Part shown: positions 23,362 to 33,538 of the stretch, piece after piece
How positions within the stretch are numbered: the stretch's first letter is position 1
Layout: each line of letters starts with the position of its first letter
The notes under the pieces: model-generated
Databases searched by the model: none
Told to the model about the DNA's origin: nothing
Seen by the model: only the letters and a program-made list of their open reading frames with translations
Translations under genes and position numbers: made by a program
Assembly (NCBI GenBank): GCA_004431415.1
Contig: QPMI01000062.1
Span: forward strand, 1 to 64,000
Reading direction: 5' to 3'
DNA: 64,000 bases
Source: Cyanophora paradoxa
Lineage: Eukaryota; Glaucocystophyceae; Cyanophorales; Cyanophoraceae

Positions 23362-25714
23362 ATGATTCTTGCTGCCGCCGGGGTGCGTACCATTCGCGCT
23401 GCCGCCGCTGCCCGGCTCACGCCCGCTAAGCCTCAGGGACGGCGGCCCGGCGCTCGCCGCGGCGCGAGGTGGTCGGCGCTGCTCGCCGCCCTCGCCCTCG
23501 TGCAGCTACAGTGGCTGCCCGCGCTGGCCGAGCAGCCAGGCGGGGCCCCGAGCGCCGAGGGGGAGCCCGCGGTCTCGGGACCGCTGTCCCCTGTGCCAGT
23601 TCTGGGCATCGTGGCGTCGGACTGCGACGCGCGCTGCCTGCTGGACAGCGTCGCCAGCGTGGACTATCCCGTCGAGCGCGTGGTCATCGTGCGCGGCGAC
23701 TCCATCGCGTACGTGACGGAGGCGACGGCGGAGCAGCTGCACGACGCGATCCCGCAGCTGGAGCTGCTGGACGTGTTCCGCGAGGGGAACGCGACGGGCG
23801 CGGAGGAGCGCGGTCGGGCGGTCGTCGCCGGCTGGAACCGCGTGCTGGCGTACCTGACGCAGGGGGAGGAGGAGGCGCCGGAGGAGCGGCTGGACCCGGA
23901 CGCGCCAGCCGGGGACGAGCGGTACGCGGTGATCGTCGGGGGCGGCGGGGAGCTCTCGCCTGGCACGCTCTCCCGCCTCGCCGGCTTCATGGAGGAGAAC
24001 CGCGGGGCCGGCCTCCTCGCCTGGCTCCGCATGCCCGCCGCTGCCTCCCCGCACGGCTACGGCTTCGCCGTCTCCGCCTCCGCCGCCCGCCGCGCCGGCC
24101 CCATGGACGAGTCAGCCCCGGGCCCCGCCTGCGCGGCGGCCGAGTTCCGGCAGCGCGCCTGGCGGCACCGCGTCGCCCAGCTGAACATCGCCGACTCGGA
24201 GGCGGGGCGGCCGCCGGCCCCGGCCCGCATCGACGCCTGGCTGCGGGACGGGCGCCCGCTGCCCCCGACGCCGGCATCTCCCCCGCCTGCGCCGCCCACC
24301 TCGCCGCCGCCCGCCGCCGGCCGGTGGCCCCGGCCGCGGAAGCCGTCGGGGTCAAGGCGGACGGGGCGGGGGGCGGCGCGCCGGCGCTGCGCGTGCTCTT
24401 CGCGAGCGACAAGTTCCTGGGGCACCGGGACCACCGGCTGCTGCGGTACGAGATCGCGGCGGCGCACGGGGTGCTGGACGTCACGGGGGTGCGGGTGCCG
24501 CACGAGCAGCTGGCGCGGCTGCGGGCCTCGGGCGCCCTCTTCGAGCACACCGTGACGATGTGCTACCCGGGCCTCGTCTTCGCCTGGCGCGCCGACTTCC
24601 TCCTCTCCCTCGACTCCCCGCCCCACGCCCCCAACGTGCCCCGCCCCGCCCGCCCCCCCGCGCCCCTTCCAGCCGCCCCCGACGCCCCCCGCAGCTCACG
24701 CGGGCGATCCTGGAGGAGTACGACGTCGTCATCACGATCTCGCCGCTGGCGCTGCCGCCCGTCTCCCGGCCCCAGGTGCCCCGCCCCGCCCCGAGAGCGG
24801 GGCCCGCTCTCGCGGGCGACGCCCCCGCAGGTGCGGCTGATGATGCCCTCGGAGCCGATCTTCGTGGACGAGTGGCGAGAACAGGCGCCGCCCCGCCCAC
24901 CGGCCCCGCCGCCCGGCGCCCCAACCCACCTGGCGCCGCCCCGCAGATGCCTGCCGACTACTGCCCCGTCATCCTCGACAACTTCAGGTGCGCCGGCCCC
25001 GCATGCGCACACCTCTCCTCGCCCCCCTCGCCCCGCCCCGCCCTCGCTCACGCGTACCCAGCAACGACCGCACGTACCCCGCCGTCGCCATCTGGTGCGA
25101 CCTGTGCCCTCCCGCCACGCATGCCGCCCCGCGCGCCTCACGCGGGACAGGTATCGGTACCTGATCAAGGAGATGCGGGCCTTTGCGGAGGGCGAGAAGC
25201 GGCGGGCCGTCCTCATCGGCAAGGCCGACAACCGCACCGCCCTCGAGGCCCGCCCCAGCCCGCCCCCTCCCCGCCGCGCACCCCTTCCTCACGCCCGCGG
25301 CAGGCGGAGCTGCGGGGCCGCGGCTACGAGGTTTTCCAGCAGGGCGCCTTCGCGTCGGTGCCGTACTCGCGCTTCTACGGGGCCTTCGCGCGCTGCAAGT
25401 ACGCGATCCACGTGGACACGTGGCCCTCGGCCGGCCAGATCCTCGCCGAGTCCGCCGTCCTGGGCGTCATCGCCTTCGCGCCGCCGGAGCGGCTCTACCA
25501 ACGGCTGCTCTTCCCGCGCTTCTGCCGGGTGGCGAGCGTGGAGGAGGCGGTGGCGAAGATCGAGCAGGTCGAGGCGAACGCAACGCTCTACTGGGAGCTG
25601 CGCGCCACCATCGAGGCCCGCGTCCGCAAGCTCGACCACGAGAACCTCTACCCCGTCTCCGACCTCCTCGACTCCATCCCCTCCCGCGACCCCCGCTGCG
25701 ACCTCCAGCGCTAG
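23362..25714 (+). CDS. Secretory-pathway glycosyltransferase-like protein
   Basis: The N-terminus (MILAAAGVRTIRAAAAARL, then WSALLAALALVQLQWLPALA) is a basic leader plus one hydrophobic helix, a signal anchor or signal peptide. The first domain begins VPVLGIVASDCDARCLLDSV and VDYPVERVVIVRGDS, which has the look of a GT-A fold start. After a Pro-rich break near 24270-24350, where the frame shifts at an unresolved intron, come LRVLFASDKFLGHRDHRLL, FEHTVTMCYPGLVF, ILEEYDVVITISP, PSEPIFVDEW and VILDNF. A C-terminal GT-B-like part follows: AVLIGKADNR, RGYEVFQQGAFASVPYS, then WPSAGQILAESAVLGVIAFAPPE. It ends RDPRCDLQR at 25714. Family not recognised; transfer of sugars in the ER or Golgi is inferred. 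About eight exons. Confidence 0.6.
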
Positions 25715-25992
25715 CTGTAGCGCGGCCGCGGCCAGCTAGCGCCAGCGCCGGCGCCAGCTAGCGCTTCATCCCTTTCCCTCCCGGGCGTCAGATTGAGACC
25801 TGTGTGAACTGCTTATTTCATTTGCTAAGCTCGGGCTCCAGGCCTAGGACAGCGCCGGCGCCGCGCGGCCGGCGCCGCGCGCGACTGCTGGAGCGCGTAC
25901 GTTAACCCCCCCCCCCCCCCCGCGTTTGCCGCCGGGGTAGGCGCACTGCCGAAAGTTCCAGCGCCGGAAGTAGCAGGCGCGCGCGTGGAGCC
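25715..25992. promoter_or_regulatory. Intergenic region before the cytosolic DnaJ gene
   Basis: 278 bases between two plus-strand genes. It has repeated CCAGCTAGCGC/CGCCAGCGCCGGCG units at 25730-25764 and a run of 16 C at 25906-25921. It should contain the 3' end of K and the promoter of the DnaJ gene. Confidence 0.5.
25906..25921. repeat. Poly-C homopolymer
   Basis: Sixteen consecutive C residues about 70 bases upstream of the DnaJ start. Length may be unreliable because of sequencing error. Confidence 0.9.
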
Positions 25993-27987
25993 ATGCAGCG
26001 CGGCGGCGGAAACAACACTAAGTTCTACGAGGTGCTCGGGGTCGACAAGAGCGCATCCGAGGATGAGATCAAGAAGGTTCGCTGCCGGCTCTCGACCACC
26101 CGACGCACGCCCCCGCCTTCCCTCCGGAACTGACGCACTTCTTTGCGCGTTGCGCCCAGGCGTACCGCAAGCTCGCCGTGAAGCTCGTGCGTCGCTCACG
26201 CGCATTTTGGCTCGGCCCACCTGACGCACGCGACTGACGCTGCCGAACAGCACCCGGACAAGAACCCGAACAATCCTGAGGCGGAAGCCAAGGTGCGCAG
26301 CCGCCGGAGGGCAGGCAAACAGCGCTGCCCTGAGCCTATGCATCTTCGCGCTCTCTCATGCATCGGCGAGCAGTTCAAGGAGATCAGCGCGGCCTACGAG
26401 GTTCTTTCCGATGCGGAGAAGCGCAAGATCTATGATATGTACGGCGAGGAGGGCCTCGAGGGTGGAGGCGCCACGCACAACCCCTTCGATATCTTCGAGT
26501 CGTTCTTCGGCGGCGGCGGCGGCGGCTTCTTCGGTTCGCGACATTACCGCGCCGCTTCCTTTTCCATGTTCCCTTCTTGCTGAAAGCCTCGGCGTTCAGG
26601 CGGCGGCGGCCGTGGCCGTGGCGGCCCGCGCGGTCCCCGCAAGGGCGAGGACGTCGTTCACCCCCTGGCCGTCAACCTCGAGGATCTCTACAAGGGCAAG
26701 ACCACTAAGCTCGCGCTCAACAAGCACGTTATCTGCACAACTTGCGAAGGGTGCGAGGCTTTCGAGGCTTTCTGTTTCTTCGCCGCGCTCTCCAAGTAGC
26801 TGGCGTGCGCGCGGAAACGCTCACGCTTTCCTCGATGCGCAGCAAGGGGAGCAAGGGCCAGGGCGCCGTGCAGAAGTGCTATGCTTGCCATGGCTCCGGT
26901 GTGAAGATCACCATCCGCCAGGTGATAGCGCGCGCGCGCCGAATCTTTCCTGCGCAAGGAACTCATTTCGTCCTTGTAGCTTGGACCCGGCATGGTCCAG
27001 CAGATGCAGTCGACCTGCCCGGAGTGCAGAGGAGAAGGTTCGGGAATGTGTGGCGGCTCCGCGTTCCTTTCTGAGCAGCAGCCCGCAGGCGAGGTCATTG
27101 CGGACAAGGACCGCTGCCAGTCCTGCAAGGGCAAGAAGGTGGTGCAGGAGCGGAAGGTGAGCCGCGCCGTACCCGCCGCGCGGAACGTCGCTGACCGTTC
27201 CCCAACCTTCAGGTGCTCGAGGTGCACATAGACAAGGGCATGCAGCACGGGCAGAAGATCCAGTTCACCGGCGAGGCCGATCAGGCGGTGCGCTGCGCCG
27301 CTGGCGTGTCGCGCGCGCCCCGCTGAGGCGCCGGCGCAGCCGGACATCGTGCCGGGCGACATCATCATCGTCCTTCAGCAGAAGGAGCACGCGCGCTTCA
27401 AGCGCGTGAACGTCGACGACCTGTACGTGGAGCAGACGATCACGCTGAAGGAGGCGCTGTGCGGTGCGGAGTTCATCATCGAGCACCTGGACGGGCGCAA
27501 GCTGGTCGTCAAGACGGCGCCGGGCGAGATCATCAAGCCGGGCGACCTCAAGGCGATCCCTGACGAGGGCATGCCGCACTACAAGCGCCCGTTCGACAAG
27601 GGCCGCCTCTTCGTCAACTTCACCCTCAAGTTCCCCGAGAAGGGGCAGCTCACCGCCGACCAGCTCTCCGTCCGCCCTCCCCGCGCCCCCGTCCCTTTGT
27701 GCGGCGCTGATCCCGCCCCGCCCCTGCGCAGGCCCTGGAGAAGGTGCTCCCGAAGGGCCCGCCGGTCAACTACAACCCGCAGGACGTGGAGATCGTCTCT
27801 CTCATCGACGTCGACCCCGCACAGGCGCGCCCTCCCCCTCGCCCTCGCTCGCCGCGCTGTCGGTCGGGGCCTGACGGGCGCGCAGGAGCGGGAGCGGAAC
27901 CGCGGCCGCCGGGGCGAGCACTACGAGAGCGACGACGAGGACGGCGGCGGCCACCGGCGCGCTGGCGTCCAGTGCGCCCAGCAATGA
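25993..27987 (+). CDS. Cytosolic type A DnaJ (DNAJA1/Ydj1-like) with CaaX tail
   Basis: Co-chaperone of cytosolic Hsp70. The start [20 protein letters not shown] has no signal peptide. The J domain follows: [21 protein letters not shown] (HPD present), then [19 protein letters not shown] Gly-rich region ([10 protein letters not shown]) leads to [18 protein letters not shown]. Zinc repeats are [22 protein letters not shown] and CQSCKGKK. The C-terminal substrate domains are [60 protein letters not shown]. The acidic tail [16 protein letters not shown] ends in CAQQ, a farnesylation-type CaaX box as in Ydj1/DNAJA1, which tethers these proteins to ER and mitochondrial membranes. About ten short exons. 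Confidence 0.95.
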
Positions 27988-28265
27988 TTTTTCAAGCGTA
28001 GACAGTTCAGCGCAGGCCGTAGTTCGCGTATCGCACACCGTCAATCACAAACAGTGTCGTTGCGTCGCCCGCTCGCGCGCGCACGTCGCTCTTCAGCCGC
28101 ATGCTCGGGGGCGACGGGTTGAATTCACTTTATTTCCTTCTTCAAAAATGCCTACATGTACACTAGCGACATATAGGCATGCATGGACATCTCTTTCCCA
28201 CCAAAATTACATCTGCTGTGGTCCGGCGTTCACCGCGCTGCACTGTACGTCTCCAAGGCTTCGAC
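27988..28265. other. Convergent intergenic region, DnaJ and gene M
   Basis: 278 bases between facing stops. AT-rich for this window around 28120-28220. Presumably 3' untranslated regions; nothing else seen. Confidence 0.4.
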
Positions 28266-30934
28266 CTAGAGCTCGAAGTCGTCGCTGTAGGGCTCGGGGG
28301 CGGCCTCGGGCAGGTCGATCGCGTCCGCCTCGCCGAACGCGGCCCCGCAGGCGCCCGCCTCCGCCGAGGCGAAGCCGGCGGGGGTCTGCGGCGGGGCGGG
28401 CCTCGATGAGGGCACGCCGGCGGGGCGCGGGGAGGGGCCGGGGCGGGGCGCACGGCGAAGTCGGCGGGGTCGTCAACGAAGTCGGCGTAGTCCGCCTCGT
28501 CGTTCGCCGCCGCCTGCGCCCCGGCGTCGGCGGCGGCGGCGCCGGCGGGGCGGCCGGCCCGCTGAGCCGCGTCTTCCCGCGCACCGCGAGGGCCGGGGCC
28601 TTGGGCTGGTTGAAGAAGGCGCCGAAGGCTGCGAGGCGGGCCCTGCGTGAGGCGGAAGGCCGGAGCCGAGCGGGCGAGGGCGGGCGGGCGCACAGTCTTC
28701 GCCCAGGGCGACGACGGCCGAGTCGAGCTCGTAGGAGACCGCTGCGCCCGCGGGCGGCGTGAGGGCGCGTCGCGCGGCGGGGGCTCTCCGGGGCTCGGGC
28801 GCACCGGCGCGGTCCTCGGGGGCCGGGGGGCGGCCTCGGCCTCGGCGAGGGCCTCGGCGAGGGCCTGCTGCGTCCACGAGGCCGGCAGCGGGCCCGGCAG
28901 CGCCAGCTCCGCCAGCGACCCCGCCCCCGCGCCGGCGGCGCCCTCCCCCCCTTCCTCCTCCTCCTCCTCCTCGGACTCCCCCTCGGGCGTCGCCTCCGGC
29001 GCCTCGGGGGCCGCCTCCTCGCCCTCCTCCTCGGCGGGCTCCGCCGCGGCCTCCGCCACCGCCGCGGCCTCCGCCACCGCCTCGACCTCGGGCTCCTCGG
29101 GCGCCGCAGGCTCGGCCTCGGCGTCCTCGGTCTCCTCGGTGTCCGCCGCCTCCTCGGCCTCGGCTCCTGCAACCTCCGCCTCCGCCTCCTCCGCCTCGGG
29201 CTCGTGCAACTCGGCGGGCCCCGGCGCGACCTCGGGCTCAGGCTCAGACTCCGGCTCCTCCGGCTCGGCCTCGGGCTCCGCCTCGGCCTCGGGCTCAACC
29301 TCCGCCTCGGGCTCGGGCTCGGGCTCGGCCTCATGCTCGGCTTCGGGCTCGGCCTCGGGGGCCGCATCGGCGGGCTCCTCGGACTCCTCCGCCGGCGCGG
29401 CCGAGGCCGGGGCCGGCCCGCTGTAGTAGTTGATCACCACCGACGCCGCGCTCGCCGGCACCGGCGCCTCGGGGGCAGCCGCCGCATCCGCCGGCAGCGC
29501 CTCGGGCTCCGCCGGCAGCGGGCCCGGCTCCTCCTCCCCCTCCTCCTCTGCCTCCTCCTCCCCCTCATCCTCGGCGCCCTCCTGCCGGCCCCTCAGCGCC
29601 CTCGCCGCGCGGGACGAGCGGGGCGCTCACGTGGTAGCCCCAGGGGCGCTCCTCGGCGACGGCGGGGGCGGGGGGCACGAAGGTCGTCTCGACCTGCGGC
29701 TCGGGCGGGGGCGCCACGAACGTCACCGGCGCCTCCCGCGGCTCCCCCGCCTGCCCCGGCCCCGCCCCCTCGGCGAGGGCGCCACGGAAGGGGGGGGTCG
29801 GCGCCGCGCACCGCGGGGCGGCCGGCTCGCCGCGGATGCTCGCCAGGCTCTGCCGCAGCGCCTCGATCGCCTCCTGCGCGCCCCCGCCGTTGCCGTCAGC
29901 TGCCGCCGCTCCGCCCGGGCGGCTCTCGCCGCACCTGCGCGCTTTGGATCGCCGAATTCGTGCTCCCGGCGCCGACCGGGGCGGTCGGCACGACAGGGGC
30001 AGCGAGCTCTGCCGGCACCGGGGCCGGCGGGAAGACGAAGGGCGCCGGTGGGGCTGCCGGCACAACCGGAGCCGCGGCGACCACCGGGGCCGCCGGAGGA
30101 GCGGCGACCGCGGGGGCCGCCGAAGGCACAGCAACCGCAGGGGCGGCCGGGGCGGCGACGACAGCCGGGGCGGCGGCGACAGCCGGGCGGAATGCCGTCG
30201 CGGGGGCCACGGGGGCCGCTGGGAGCGCGTCAGCGGCAGCGTCCTCGTCCTCTGCAGGGCCCGCGTCGGCGTCGGCCTCCTCCTCCTCCTCGGCCTCCTC
30301 GGCCTCTGCGGCATCATCCGCAGCGGCCTCCTCGCCCCCCGCTTCCTCCCCCTCCTCGTCCGCCCCGCTCTGGGCGTGGCCGGCGCCGAAGCGGAGCCCG
30401 TCGGCGTGGTCGGAGGAGAGGTGGTGCATGATGTCCGGGCTCGGCATCGAGGGGCCTGCTCGCCCCGCTCGCCCGCCCCGCGCGCCACTGGGCCGCGCGG
30501 GAGGCGCGGGGCCGCACCGAGCTCCTGGCCGAGGGACCCCAGCTCGTAGGGCCCGCCGGCCACCGCCGCCTCCTCCCCCTCGCCCTTGTCCTCGCCCTCT
30601 CCGGCGGATCCCTCCTCCTCCTCCTCCTCCTCCCCGCCGTCTTCGACTGCGCACCGCGTATCCGCCTCCGCCACGCCACCGCAAGGCGCGGCTGCGCGGC
30701 GCACCGTCGGCGGCCGCTTCGGGCACCTCCGACTTGCCCGCCGTCCTCGCCGCCAGAGCGTCCCTGGGGTCGACCTCGTCCTCGTCCTCGTCCGCTGCGT
30801 AAAAGCCGGGTGAGGCGCCCCTGCTGGCGCCGAACGAGGCTGGGCGCCCGCGCCAACGGTAATTGTCGCACTTTTCGCACCCGGAGGAGGCGTCACTACG
30901 GCGGCCGCGCCTGCAATGCGAGATCAGCGGCCAT
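28266..30934 (-). CDS. Acidic low-complexity hypothetical protein
   Basis: The likely first exon starts at 30934 (MAADLALQARPP) and is joined in frame to SFGASRGASPGFYAADEDED, then ALAARTAGKSEVPEAAADG. Later exons carry a long Glu run with GGPYELGSLGQELGA, MPSPDIMHHLSSDHADGLRF, an Ala/Pro/Val-rich stretch (APAVAVPSAAPAVAAPPAAP), EAIEALRQSLASIRGE, ERPWGYHVSAPLVP, ASVVINYYSG and then more than 100 residues of Glu/Ala/Pro repeats near 29070-29420. The C-terminal exons give RLAAFGAFFNQPKAPAL, DEADYADFVDDPADF and finally DLPEAAPEPYSDDFEL. No enzyme domain is seen. YSDDFE-type tails occur in several cytoskeletal or ciliary proteins, but that is a weak hint. Largely disordered. Confidence 0.5.
29075..29415 (-). 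repeat. Coding Glu/Ala/Pro repeat tract in gene M
   Basis: Imperfect tandem repeats of GAG/GCC/CCC codons read as EPEPEAE-type units on the minus strand. Slippage-prone. Confidence 0.7.
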
Positions 30935-31351
30935 TGGATGTGTCTGAGAGTCACGCACGTGGGGGCGCATGTACGACAGGCGCCGGTTGCCGAGAGGGGG
31001 CTGCCGGCGGTGCGGCGGCGGCCGTGCGCTCCGCGCCGACCAGCTCGTGGCCGCCCAAGTCAACGCACATGACTTGTCCATGCACTTCGAAGCAGTTCAG
31101 CTTGCTCGACATCGCGTCCAACCTTTTCTAGCGGCCCGCAGAGCGCAACTGCCGCACTCCGGTAAACGCTGCGAAGCTCTGGCTCGGAGGCTGAGCGCTC
31201 AGCGGTTCAGCTGTTCGAGTGATGCACACGCCGAGTACGTCGAGTGCACCGAGGCGGGCACCCAGGCGAGTGGGGGAATGAACGCTGGCAGGGTACGGCG
31301 TTGCGAGATCTCCTTTGTTCACGCCTAGATTTTTAGGCGTCTTCTCTCGAC
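30935..31351. promoter_or_regulatory. Divergent promoter region, gene M and plastid S1
   Basis: 417 bases between the start of M and the S1 ATG, with moderate GC. A perfect 7-bp inverted repeat (ACGCCTA, 6-base loop, TAGGCGT) lies at 31321-31340, ending 11 bases before the S1 start codon. No gene supported. Confidence 0.5.
31321..31340 (+). promoter_or_regulatory. Inverted repeat in the plastid S1 leader
   Basis: ACGCCTA and TAGGCGT are perfect reverse complements around GATTTT. In RNA this would be a small hairpin just ahead of the start codon and could influence ribosome loading. Function inferred only. Confidence 0.4.
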
Positions 31352-32944
31352 ATGGAGACCGCCTTCGCGACAGCGGCCCTCCCGGCCGTTCAGGGCACCG
31401 TTCAGTCCTTCCAGACGGCCCGCGTGGCCCGCCGCCCCGCGCGCGCCGCCCATGCCAGCCTCACCAGCAGCTTCGAGGGCCGGAAGGGGTTCTCCAGCTC
31501 GTTCGGCGGGCGCAAGATCTTCATGCAGTCGGCTCAGCGCACGTTCGCGGCTGTCCAGACCCGCATGAGCTTGATCGAGCAGCAGGAGGAGGCTGAGAAG
31601 GCCGCGCGTGTGAAGTCCGCTGGCTTCTCGTACGACGACTTCTCGAAGCTCCTGGATGAGACTGGCTACACCTTCAAGGTTGGCCAGATCGTCTCGGGCG
31701 TGATCGTGTCGCTGGAGAAGAACGGCAGCTTCGTGGACATCGGCTCGAAGGCCGCGGCCTGGCTGCCGCTCACCGAGACTTCCATCCGGAAGATCTCGAA
31801 GCCGGAGGAGGCGGTTACTGAGGGCGAGACCCGCGAGTTCTTCATCCTGAAGGTGCGATCGCGGAAGATATCTTCGAATTCGATCTCACCCCCAGCGCAG
31901 GAGGAGGATGCTGATGGCCAGCTCACTCTTTCTATTCGCCGCATGGAGTACCAGGCTGCGTGGGAGCGCTGCCGCGCCCTCCAGGTGCGACGCTCCGCCT
32001 GCCCCGCGCGTCCTGCAGATATTTTGTCCGGGCGCCCGCGCATGCGGCCCCCTAGACGCGGCGCAACACTATTCTCTTTTGAGTGCTCGGAGACGCGCAT
32101 CCGCGCAACTAGATCGCCGCTCAGCGCGTCCCCGCATGTGACCATCCCCGCATACGACCTTCGCTGACGCATGCGCGGCCGTCGTGCAGGCTGAGGACCA
32201 GACTGTCGAGGCTGAGATCATCCAGGTCAACCGTGGCGGTGCCATGGTCAACGTTGAGGGCCTCCGTGGCTTCGTCCCCGGCTCGCACCTCGGCATGCTG
32301 GCGACGATGGAGAACATCGGCCAGCGCATCCAGCTCAAGTTCCTTCAGGTCGACGAGGAGCAGAACCGCCTCGTTCTGTCCAACCGCCGGGCGATGCTCG
32401 AGTCCCAGGTCAAGCAGATCGATGTCGGCCAGGTCGCTATCGGCCTCGTCAAGTCGATCAAGCCGTACGGCGCTTTCGTCGACATCGGCGGCATCAACGG
32501 CCTGCTCCACATCTCCCAGATCTCCAGCGACCACATTGACAACGTCGCGGCGGTCCTCACGCCTGATGAGAAGATCAAGTGCATGGTCCTCCACGCCGAC
32601 ATGGACCGCGGCCGCATCTCGCTGTCCACCAAGCACCTCGAGCCCGAGCCTGGCGATTTCATCAAGAACCGCGCGCTCGTGTGGGACAAGGCCGAGGGTC
32701 CGCGCGTCGCTTTTGAAAATAGCAGCCCTCAGCCAGTCAGGCGCCTTACTTACGCCTGCTGTTCCTTTTCGCAGAGATGGCCGAGCGGTACCGGCTCGCG
32801 CAGGAGCAGCGCGCTGAGGCGAAGGCTGAGGTCGACCAGCTTCTCGGTGCGCTTTCCTTCTGTGAGACCCGTTTCCTGCTCCTGCTCATCCTCCGTGCAG
32901 GCGAGGCGACCGACGCCCCCGCCATCCCTGAGGAGCCGCTGTAA
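31352..32944 (+). CDS. rps1: Plastid 30S ribosomal protein S1, nuclear-encoded
   Basis: Binds mRNA on the plastid small ribosomal subunit. The N-terminus METAFATAALPAVQ, then a Ser/Arg/Ala-rich leader of about 75 residues, is a plastid transit peptide with Phe at position 5, glaucophyte style. S1 domain 1: FKVGQIVSGVIVSLEKNGSF, VDIGSKAAAWLP. Domain 2: VEAEIIQVNRGGAMVNVEG, LRGFVPGSHLG, FLQVDEEQNRLVLSNRR. Domain 3: IDVGQVAIGLVKSIKPYGAF, VDIGGINGLLHISQIS, MDRGRISLSTKHLEPEPGD. A basic helix AERYRLAQEQRAEAKAEVD and a short acidic end (PAIPEEPL) close the protein at 32944. Three S1 domains match chloroplast and cyanobacterial S1. Six exons or so; codon use is less GC-extreme than in its neighbours, which fits high expression. 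Confidence 0.93.
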
Positions 32945-33538
32945 TCGCACCGGCCATGACTAGTCTGCGTCCACACGTCGGCGGACAGCAGGCCGCGACG
33001 AGTGAACGCCGAATTTCTCGTACTGCACCCACAGTCGTTAGCTAGCCTTATTCGGGTTCATCCTGTTGCTCCTTTTTCCTCTTAGGCAGATTCACTTCAC
33101 CCTCTTTCAATCGCGCATTGTATTTCAGGACACAAAGAAAATTGCGAGGTACAAACATTCGATTCCAGAAGCTTAAGACACTCATATGCATCTAGATCTA
33201 GACTGAGATTTGCCAGGCTGGCCATGGGGCTTCGGTGAGGCCCGGGGGCCGGGCCCTTCGCTGGTCCGCGAAGCGGCTTTCGAGCTATCATAGGACGCCC
33301 GTGGCCTCGGTGATAACGTTCAATTGCAATTTACAATGCGCATGCACATGCATATGCGTGATCTCCAAGTTCCCAGTTCGCAAGCCGCCGAGCCCCGGAC
33401 GTGCCGCGGCTGCGGCCGCCCCCTCGCTAGCGCTGCAGCTGGCTATGCTTGCCGCTTCGGACGGTTCGGAAAAAGTTTCATTATGCGCCCAGATACACAG
33501 AGCGTGCCGGGCCGTGAGCGGAGGAGGCGACTCCGGGC
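32945..33538. other. Convergent intergenic region, plastid S1 and RPB1
   Basis: 594 bases between facing stops. The GC is low from 33040 to 33360, with GCTAGC at 33041-33046. No credible ORF or RNA gene; presumably two 3' untranslated regions plus spacer. Confidence 0.4.

Noticed and set aside
25906-25921. Poly-C run as a telomere-like or scaffold gap marker
   Set aside because: It is a plain homopolymer with continuous unique sequence on both sides.
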